Position numbers and translations under genes: made by a program | Part shown: piece after piece, positions 56,544-64,000 of the stretch | Position numbering within the stretch: the first letter of the stretch is position 1 | How the letters are laid out: every line of letters starts with the position of its first letter | The notes under the pieces: model-generated | Databases searched by the model: none | What the model was told of the DNA's origin: nothing | What the model saw: the letters and a program-made list of their open reading frames with translations, nothing else | NCBI RefSeq assembly: GCF_000787575.1 | Contig: NW_012236522.1 | Coordinates: 310,001-374,000 of the forward strand | From: Acytostelium subglobosum LB1 | Taxonomy: Eukaryota > Evosea > Eumycetozoa > Acytosteliales > Acytosteliaceae | Direction of reading: 5' to 3' | Length of the DNA stretch: 64,000 nt

Positions 56544-57715
56544 CCTTTCTTCTTCTTCTTTCTTCTAAGTTGTTGTTGTTAAATAAGATCTCTCTTGATT
56601 GTTTGTTTGGTTGGTTGGGACTGGTCTGATTGAATGAATGAATGAATGATGAGTGTTGATCTTAACTCTTTATCTCTATCTGCTCGCACTCTTGGATGTA
56701 GTTGATAGTGGTGGGATGTAGTTGTAACAGCACTTAAGCTTGCCTAACTTGCAAAGTTAGCCAAGTGAAGTTGAATGAGTCAAGTTATCAATGAACTTGA
56801 GTGGACGACCTTATGTCATTTCAGTAGCTCTCAACCATAGTAAGTAGTCATAGACCCTATTATATGTGTATAATAATAATAATAATAATAAATAATGTAT
56901 TATAAGTTGATTTGTATGTTAAGTGTATAAGTATGTTATGTTATGTTATGATATGATATGATATGTATGTTGAGCAGTCGTCAAAGCGCGGTAGCTTTGT
57001 CATATGCTTGTAGTGTTGGGGGAAGGGAGGTGTAGCGTGGTAGGTGTTGCGTAAGTGAGCTGGAATTAATGAGTGTGAGAGCAAGGGTACAGATAGATAG
57101 ATAGATAGGATAGATAGATAAACACTGTGCCCCCTTAATATCATATCAACAAGCTAGCTATCCGGATATCTCTTCATACCCGTGTCCAACTGACTTACGA
57201 CTCGTCTTATTGGCTCCACTCACCACACCACCAAGATAGATAGACACACTTTGGGTTTCGGCTCTCGGGTTTCAAGATGAAACCCCACCCTTCCTTCTTT
57301 CGTGTTGGGTTGCTGTTTAGGGGGAGGGTTAGGGGTGAATCTAGAGATACTCACTTCCTTTGCTTTGCTTTGTTTGCAAGAGCAGAGAGAAAGAGAATGA
57401 GTATCTGTGCTGGAACACACTCAAGGTGTAATATTATGAGTTCAAGTTGATGATGGTGAAGATGATGATGATAATGTACTTATAATTAGTGTTATTCATT
57501 CACCTTGTTATAATAATGTATTCATGTATTGATTGTTTATTTGTTTTGATTGTTATTACAAATGAGTGATTGTGAAAGTAATCGATTGTTTCGTTTCGTT
57601 TCATTTCATTTCCCACTTTATGATCAAAGTTGTTTCTACATTGATCAATCACTCATTCACTCAATCACTCAGTCACAATCATATATATATATAACAACAA
57701 TTACAACATATTACA
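56544..57715. other. Divergent intergenic region
   Basis: About 1.17 kb between the phosphoesterase and the C2orf76-like gene. It holds GAATGAATGA repeats near 56632, (AAT)n at 56872-56892, a TATG-type run at 56935-56963, (GATA)n at 57090-57119 and a 7-bp perfect hairpin GGGTTTC-AAGAT-GAAACCC at 57267-57285. A frame of 66 residues on the minus strand across the hairpin is unfamiliar and not called. Confidence 0.45.
57090..57119. repeat. (GATA)n microsatellite
   Basis: Two runs of GATA units with one interruption, in the intergenic region upstream of the C2orf76-like gene. Confidence 0.75.
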
Positions 57716-58191
57716 ATGTCGAGTGTGGATGAACAACAACAACAACGAATACTCACACTTCGTGTGATCAAGTCATTCGAGTACAGAACCATCAAGAATA
57801 TATTGTTACGCGATGTTCCACTCTCGATGACAGTTTCAGACTTCAAACAACATGTTAGAGATAGTATGTCATGTCATGTCAAACTCATTCAATCATGTAA
57901 ATGATGATGTTAACATAATCACAACTACAACTTCACATTACAGAGATAAAGACAACAGCAGGATTCGTACCATTTCGCAATGTTGAGTTGGACACGATGA
58001 AGATATACTTCATACCTCATGTACAACAAAAGCCCAACAACTTGACTATCAACTTGGACAATGATGATAATTATATTCTCAAGGATGATTTGACATTGGA
58101 ACAACAAGGTGTTGTCAACGAGACTGAGTTATCATTCTTTAAACTTGCCGACTATGAATCATTCAAGAAGAACCCTGTAGACAAATGGTAG
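57716..58191 (+). CDS. C2orf76/UPF0538 family protein
   Basis: Exons 57716-57863 and 57944-58191 give 131 residues, the usual family length. Family-like segments are ILTLRVIKSFEYRTIKNILL, the central GFVPFRNVELDTMKIYFIP, DNYILKDDLTLEQQGVVNE, and the ending TELSFFKLADYESFKKNP followed by VDKW, which parallels the conserved xNPxxxW end of human C2orf76. The fold looks ubiquitin-like. The function of the family is not known. Confidence 0.85.
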
Positions 58192-59095
58192 TTCATGGTT
58201 CATTCATATCATTCATATCATTCATATCATTCAATCATTCATATCATCCATTTCATGCAATCCGTTCAATTGAACAGACTCCTTTGACTTTGGATACATG
58301 CATCAGTACTCCATCACTTGATCATCATGTCATCCCAAGTCTATCGATCTTACTCCGTTAACCAAGTCCTAAACATATCAATCTGGCCTTGGATGTTCGA
58401 ACAAATACACTTCATCTCATCTCCCTTACTTTACATTTGGACATTGAAGTTTCCTTTCCCGGGGGGGGGGGGGGGGAGGACATGGCACGTGATGTGAATG
58501 AAGTCTTTGGACTTTGATCCTACTAAGCTTCCATCAACGTTTCTCTTATCTTATCTTTTCTTTTCTTTTCTATTCTTTTTTTTTGATGTTGTTGGGTGTT
58601 CCAACAATGTCAGTTGATTGTACAATCAATCAACCAAGCAATTTACAATGTGTCGTCCGGACGACATCATAACCAGGCATAGTAATTTTCATTGAATAGG
58701 TTTGAAAATACAAAAAATGAGTGTCTTTTTGAATGATTTGGATCACTTTCTCCCTCCAAACACACACTCTCACACATCAAATCAATCACCAACAAACAAA
58801 ACAGAAAGGTGATTCACACAACTAGAGGGTGACAGTTTCCTGCTCGATCAACCTCCCAATCTCTATTGTTAGTGTGTTTGTTTCTTGCATTGATTGAAAG
58901 ATAATTAGTATTTTAATGTTATATAAATAACTTTGTACGAATTATTATTATTATTATATATATATATTTATAATTGTAATATACAGGATCTGCAGTTGAT
59001 CAATCACAGCGACAAAGCAGACGACAAAACGACAACGAAGCATAAATCAATCAAACAATCGTTCATAGACATATATATAGAGAGACTGGACAAGG
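58192..59095. other. Intergenic region with poly-G tract
   Basis: About 0.9 kb between two + strand genes. It has CATTCATATCATT-type repeats at 58199-58250, 16 consecutive G at 58461-58476, TCTTTTC-rich pyrimidine runs at 58540-58585, and CAAT repeats near 58621-58635. AT-rich leader sequence precedes the DENN gene. No gene was recognised. Confidence 0.45.
58461..58476 (+). repeat. Poly-G homopolymer (16 G)
   Basis: Sixteen G directly after CCC. Such a run is exceptional in this AT-rich intergenic DNA. Confidence 0.85.
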
Positions 59096-62000
59096 ATGTC
59101 ATCAAAGAAACTACTCTTTGATCAATTCCTATTGGTCTCATTGAAAGAAGGTATGTCTGGCTCATTCACTCACTCAATCAATCAACAGAGCAGGGTCTGA
59201 CTCGACAGCACATATACATTCAGATACAAATGGAGCAGGTGGAATAATACCATATGTAAAGGATGTTTACCCACCTGATACGGTCGATCCCAATGTACCA
59301 CTGTTCTGCTTCCCCGAGGAGATTGACAAGACGATGGTGTCATATCAATCGTTGAGCAAGTCGTCATCGATATCAGAGTCGTTCTCGTTCGTCCTGACGG
59401 ACCGCGAGGGCAACCAGCAGTTTGGATTCACACGACGCATCCTGACCAAGGCCAACACGATGGTGCTGAACAAGACCACCATGCTTATACCCGAGTCACT
59501 GTGCATCATCAGTCGCTACGCGTGGTACAGCACATTTGCAAAGATGCTCGAGATACTTGAATCGCGCTACCTCGTCTCCATTGAGGAGATACACAACTTC
59601 TTGGCGGCGGCCTTACTCTCTGTCATCCCAGCACCAGGCGACAACTTCAACATACACATCTACAACAACCCCTTCCTCACCCTACCCGAGAAGCGTGTCG
59701 AGTTGCCCTCCAACTACCAACTCAAGCGTCCACTCGATGTTGGCAAGTCATCACTACATGATGTATGTTTGATTGATTGATCGATGTTTGATCACATGAC
59801 TCACTGACCTCTACCTCCAATCACGTGACACACATACAGGGTACACTCTTTCCTTTGGTCGAGTCATTGTCATCACAAAAGATACTACATCTGTTCATAT
59901 CATTGTTGTTTGAGCGAAGAGTGATTATATACTCTGAGAATATATGCAAAGTCAGCAAGTTTGTCAATGCAGCGGTGGCCTTGCTCGATCCATTCGTGTG
60001 GCAACACATCTTCATTCCAGTGCTACCACGATCACTGCTGGACTACTGCACGGCACCGATGCCATTCATCATTGGTGTACACTCTTCACTCTTCCCATTG
60101 ATCAGAAAGAAGCCACTGAACGAGATCATCTTTGTCGACCTTGACAAGGACCAAGTGCTGCCACTCCCCGAAGACATTGCTCTCTTTCCACCACACCTCA
60201 ATCAACTCTTAAAGCAATGTCTCGACTCACAGATACTCGAGTTGCGCAGTATGTATCCCAATGGTTATTGGCGCGCTGTCACAGCACTAGAGTAGTACTA
60301 ACGATGTACACATACACAGAGAGCAAGACCTACGATAGCAATCATAACAAGATAATAGTGGACACGTTTAGACGATTCTTTGTACAGATATTGGGTACAT
60401 ACAGGCGATTCTTCCTCAAGGATATGGAGCAGAAGAAGATGATATTCGACAAGCCATCATTCATTGATTCACAGTTGATCACTCCATCAAAGGTAAGGCC
60501 AGGCCAACCACCCTTGGAAACGAACCAATGACCGCTAACATCCATCCTTTTTGTTTAGTTCCTCACGACATTCTGTTCGTCACAGATGTTTGAACGATTC
60601 ATTGCAGAGCGAGAGGAGTATTACTTTAAGAATCTTACACCGCCAGGCATATTCGAGAAAGAGGTGATCACATTTGATCTGAAGAATCCAGTGACAGCAT
60701 CGATAAACAATACACTGCGCCAAAAGGAGAAGGAGAAGGAGAAGGAGCGAGAGCGTGTCGAGAAGGAGAAGGAGCGCGAGCGTGTCGAGAAGGAGAAGGC
60801 AAAGGCTTTGGCCAAGGCGGCAGCTTATCGTCAGGTGATCGACCTCAAGAAGCCAGCTTTGGCCAACCCAAAGAACAATGGCAGTGTCGACAGGTCATTC
60901 TTTGCCAATCTCATCAGCACCAACAACAACAGCAATACTCATGGCGCACCTACCAACAACAACAATCACGTGACATCTGGCACGAGCTCGCTGACAGTGG
61001 GCACACCAAATATATCGCGCTCAAAGACAATGACTGCCGCAGACCTCGCTGCAATGGACTCCTCCAACCCACAGAGCTTCTCAGCATTGAACGTCGATCT
61101 GCCTAAACCCAAGTCGTCAAACAATCTGGCCGCCCTTGGTGGACTGATCAGCAATGCGGCCAACTCAATCACAAGGAGCGCATCAACATCATTCACCCAG
61201 GGCCAGAGCCACTCGCCAATGTCATCCATGACTAGCCAGACGATGCAGGCGTCCACCTCCACACCGTCTCTATCATTGGCCCCACCACCCCAGACTGGCC
61301 TCTCGCTGTCGGCCAACTCCACCCCAGTCCTTTCACACAGCAAATCGATATCAGAGGTGGGCCACATCATTATCAATCAGGTGGCCAAGACGGTCACTGC
61401 CACGGCCAACACTGTGGCACATGTACATGTAAACACTGGCTCACATCAAAGGCTCACCAACTCGGATGGTTCACAACGCCACATTCAATCATTGGCAGAG
61501 ACACAGAGGATGGAGATTACGTACAAGTCTATCCCATTCGCGTTTATTCATCAAAAGTTCGCGCCTCAATGCGAGCGCATGACCATCGAAGACATTCACA
61601 ATCTGCTCTTCCCGCCCAAGCAGGTGTCACCAACCATCCCACACATCATCAAGACGCCTTCGTCGCCAGAGTTACAACGCAAAGAGGGTGGTGGAGGCAT
61701 GCACAAATCAGCCTCTGTCGACAAGAACCTCTTTAAGATCCCTGAGCTGCCAGAGCACTTTGCCATTCCACTCAACATCAAACATCGACCACGCACGACA
61801 TCCCAGAACAACAACAACAATATTCAACCAAGCTACAACAACGTGCACATCAATCCAAACTACAGTGTCAGCGACAAGTCCACTCTACCATCACTTCATG
61901 TCAACAAGCGATCACATCAACGCTCGATGTCTGTGTCGACATCGTCGGTGAACTCCTCAACCCAAGCTTCACCGCCACCTGTCCGCCTGACAACCTCCCA

Positions 62001-63006
62001 GCAACATCAATCGCCGCCCTCAACATTCCAGCTGCCACCTCCACCTCAATCACATCACACACCCATCTACAGACCTATAATTAGCCCACCACCACAGGTA
62101 GCATCGTCTGCCTCTGTTCAGTCGACCAAGCCAATGCGAATCGATTCACCGCCATCAACTCAGCGCTCCTATTCCAAACAGTCCTCGGATATCCCACCCT
62201 TGTCGGTCGGTGCCAACAGCTCGCTGCAGAGCTCTAGCGCAGCGAGCGCGCACAATCCACTGCCGCCACTCTCCTCAACATCATCCTCCAACAACAACGA
62301 CTTTTACAACTCCAATCCCTTGTCAACACCTATTGAGACATCGTTCCCAACGCCTGTGGTACCCGCATCCAACAGCTCCATCTCAAACAACTTCTTCTCG
62401 GACTGCTCGCCACTTGGCGTGCCCACTTCGGCGCCAGTCGTGGGCATCCATAACAACCCCATCGCACAGTCTGGTGAGAACTTCTTCTCGCCATTCATTT
62501 CGCCAATGGCCGTGGCCAACAATGTCAATGTCAATGTCAACCCGGTCGTGGTCAACAACAATGTCCAGAGCCCAACAGTCAATGTTATCTCCACATCGGC
62601 ATCATCTGTGTTGCCACCACTGCTCAACAACTCTGGACTGCTGCCTACACCGTCTACGTCGTCGTTCAGCACCAACTTCTTTGATCAGTCGCCTCTGTCT
62701 CAATCGTCGTTCAGTGACTTTGGTCCGCCCGCCTCCTCCATTGGATCGTACAACCAACTTGCATCAACACATACACCACCTCACACCATACTCAACACAA
62801 GCAATCCAAGCATTCCCAACAATAGCAATCCACTGCCACCCCTTCAGACGTCCTACCCAACACAACAGCAATCGATACCAAGCTCATCGAGCAACAGCAA
62901 CACGGCCTCTCTAAGCACGAGTGGAGGTGCTGGTTCCAAGCCTGCAATCCCTGATGACATGGACGAATTTGATCTATTCCTCGCGATGAGGAATCAAAAG
63001 AAATAA
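59096..63006 (+). CDS. DENN-domain protein (DENND1-like Rab GEF)
   Basis: Exons 59096-59150, 59191-59762, 59840-60248, 60320-60492 and 60559-63006 give 1218 residues. The second exon is joined at ACAGAG|CAGGG because only this acceptor keeps frame. uDENN: KLLFDQFLLVSLKE and PNVPLFCFPEEIDKT. cDENN: GTLFPLVESLSSQKILHLFI, LFERRVIIYSENICKVSKFV, PRSLLDYCTAPMPFIIGVHS and FVDLDKDQVLPLPED. dDENN: FLKDMEQKKMIFDKP and TFCSSQMFERFIAEREEYYF. A charged coiled coil (repeated ERERVEKEK) follows at ~430. The last ~730 residues are Ser/Asn/Pro-rich, with repeated NFF-x-SP-type motifs and an acidic end (DDMDEFDLFLAM). DENN domains activate Rabs; the tail resembles adaptor-binding tails of connecdenn proteins. 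Confidence 0.9.
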
Positions 63007-63063
63007 GCCCCTGGCTGGCCCTTCTTGACCAGACCCTAAGCGAGGCCTAACATGGCCTTTGGC

Positions 63064-63069
63064 AATAAA
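63064..63069 (+). promoter_or_regulatory. Poly(A) signal AATAAA
   Basis: AATAAA lies 57 nt after the stop of the DENN gene, a likely end signal. The convergent CBS gene stops at 63268. Confidence 0.45.
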
Positions 63070-63267
63070 GGTGTATAACTATTTATTTACAAGGTAGTTT
63101 GATTTCCTTTTGTTTGTTTAATTGATTGAATGTGATTGAAATGTGATTGAATGATTGGTTTGATTTGTTTGTTATGTTGATTGGATGAATGATGTCTCAC
63201 CAAGAGTTGTTGGTGAGTTGATACATTCGCCATCACACCTTCGTCCACTCTCCCCTACGAATCTAAC

Positions 63268-64000
63268 TCATTGCTGAGGATTCTGTCTCTGCGACCAGAC
63301 TATCTGCTCCAAAATGTCAAGCAATGAGATCACTCCTATGAGTTTGTTGTTGTCGTCCACTACAAAGATCCTATGTATCTTGTTCTCGGACACCTTCTGG
63401 ACAACATCCTTGAACTTGTCATTATATTTACAAGTGATCACCTCCTTTGGCTTGAATATTCCAAAGATACAAGTTAGTTTGGTAACAATGATTCATATTA
63501 TTTAAAGATTACTTACTGATTGAGTTAAGCTCTTCATTGCATCCAAATACTCATAGAGCGGTTGATAGAGTAGACTGAGGTACTGTCCATGTGACTTAAT
63601 CAAGTTGAGATCGTGATCACTGATCACTCCACACAGGGCACCCTCTTTGTTGGTAATGGCGATTCCACTGATTCCTAAGCGGGCAATTGTCTTGAATGCT
63701 TCCAATGCAGTTTTCTCATTACAGATTGATATGACCTCATGACAGCCTAGGTTTAGTTGTCCAATAGTTCTCTCGCCTGCTGTTGTCAACCCATTGTCCA
63801 CTCCAAACAACTGAGCTGTGCACTCAATTATACGAGACTGTATGATAGTTCTAGGTCAGTAATATGATGAAGAATGAAGATTGAATATACATACCAATGA
63901 GATAACATTGCAAAGTTCACCTCTCTGGTCGAGCACGGCAACTCTGTGGATCTTGTTCTTGGACATTAGACGTGCTACTTGGTCCAACATCATGTCGGAG
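63268..64000 (-). CDS. CBS-domain protein, AMPK gamma/SNF4-like (5' end cut off)
   Basis: Three exons are visible, 64000-63895 (continuing past the edge), 63837-63517 and 63450-63268. They encode three CBS motifs: MMLDQVARLMSKNKIHRVAV with LDQRGELCNVISLSRIIE; EVISICNEKTALEAFKTIA with GISGIAITNKEGALCGVIS; and EVITCKYNDKFKDVVQKVSE with NKIHRIFVVDDNNKLIGVIS. The protein ends ILEQIVWSQRQNPQQ. The acceptor of the last exon is ATATTCAAG|CCAAAG, the only AG that keeps frame. Tandem CBS pairs of this type bind adenine nucleotides in AMPK gamma subunits. Assignment to the kinase complex, rather than another CBS protein, is inferred. Confidence 0.82.

Noticed and set aside
57220-57420. A 66-residue minus-strand frame across the 57.27 kb hairpin
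   Set aside because: Low-complexity, unfamiliar, and overlaps microsatellite-rich intergenic DNA.
1-64000. Mobile elements, virus-like elements, CRISPR arrays, rRNA
   Set aside because: No transposase, reverse transcriptase or integrase frames, no terminal repeats and no spaced direct repeats were found; the tetranucleotide repeats are microsatellites.

Overview
The window looks like nuclear chromosomal DNA of a dictyostelid social amoeba. Short GT-AG introns (about 50-250 nt) are full of (CAAT)n-type repeats, intergenic DNA is AT-rich, and many proteins carry poly-Gln, poly-Asn or Ser/Thr-rich tracts. Several proteins are Dictyostelium-like: a PAK kinase, a Ras GTPase, a BAR-RasGAP, a CBM49-like secreted protein and a VPS9/PH protein. 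Codons are GC-richer than in D. discoideum, so a Polysphondylium/Heterostelium-, Cavenderia- or Acytostelium-like species is more likely; the sequence alone does not settle which.

Layout. 0-6 kb: the 3' end of an unidentified + gene, a small secreted protein, then a PH+VPS9 Rab-GEF-like gene. 7-11.7 kb: a PAK-family kinase converging on a SAM-PH-DUF4139-like gene. 12-16 kb: V-ATPase subunit B and ribosomal protein L18a, both on the minus strand. 17-24 kb: a GNAT-type protein, glutamine-dependent NAD+ synthetase, and a fusion of zinc knuckles with a bacterial-type glycosidase-like module. 25-32 kb: a Ras GTPase, a small protein with four EEFI-type motifs, a PP2A B''-like subunit with a hydrophobic C-terminal segment, and a rhodanese/dual-specificity phosphatase. 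33-36 kb: a SKA1-like kinetochore protein tail-to-tail with a Hyccin homologue. 36.5-37.9 kb: three tandem single-domain gelsolin-like genes. 38-44.5 kb: BAR-RasGAP, a mitochondrial PPR protein and an aldehyde dehydrogenase. 45-52.4 kb: NOT1, scaffold of the CCR4-NOT complex. 52-64 kb: a zinc-less MDR oxidoreductase, RAD52, a metallophosphoesterase, a C2orf76/UPF0538 homologue, a DENN protein, and a CBS-domain (AMPK gamma-like) gene cut by the right edge.

Exon joins were deduced by hand from splice consensus, reading frame and family similarity; each complete joined CDS has a length divisible by three. Signalling and trafficking genes dominate (Rab/Ras GEFs and GAPs, kinase, phosphatases, PI4K-complex partner), mixed with housekeeping genes; there are no operons. 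I saw no transposon, virus-like element, CRISPR array, rRNA or convincing tRNA. The most unusual items are the zinc-knuckle/glycosidase fusion, the mini-gelsolin array, the membrane-segment B'' subunit, the EEFI-repeat protein, a nested stem-loop at 53.7 kb that may be a structured RNA, and a transcript-sense bias of the CAAT repeats.
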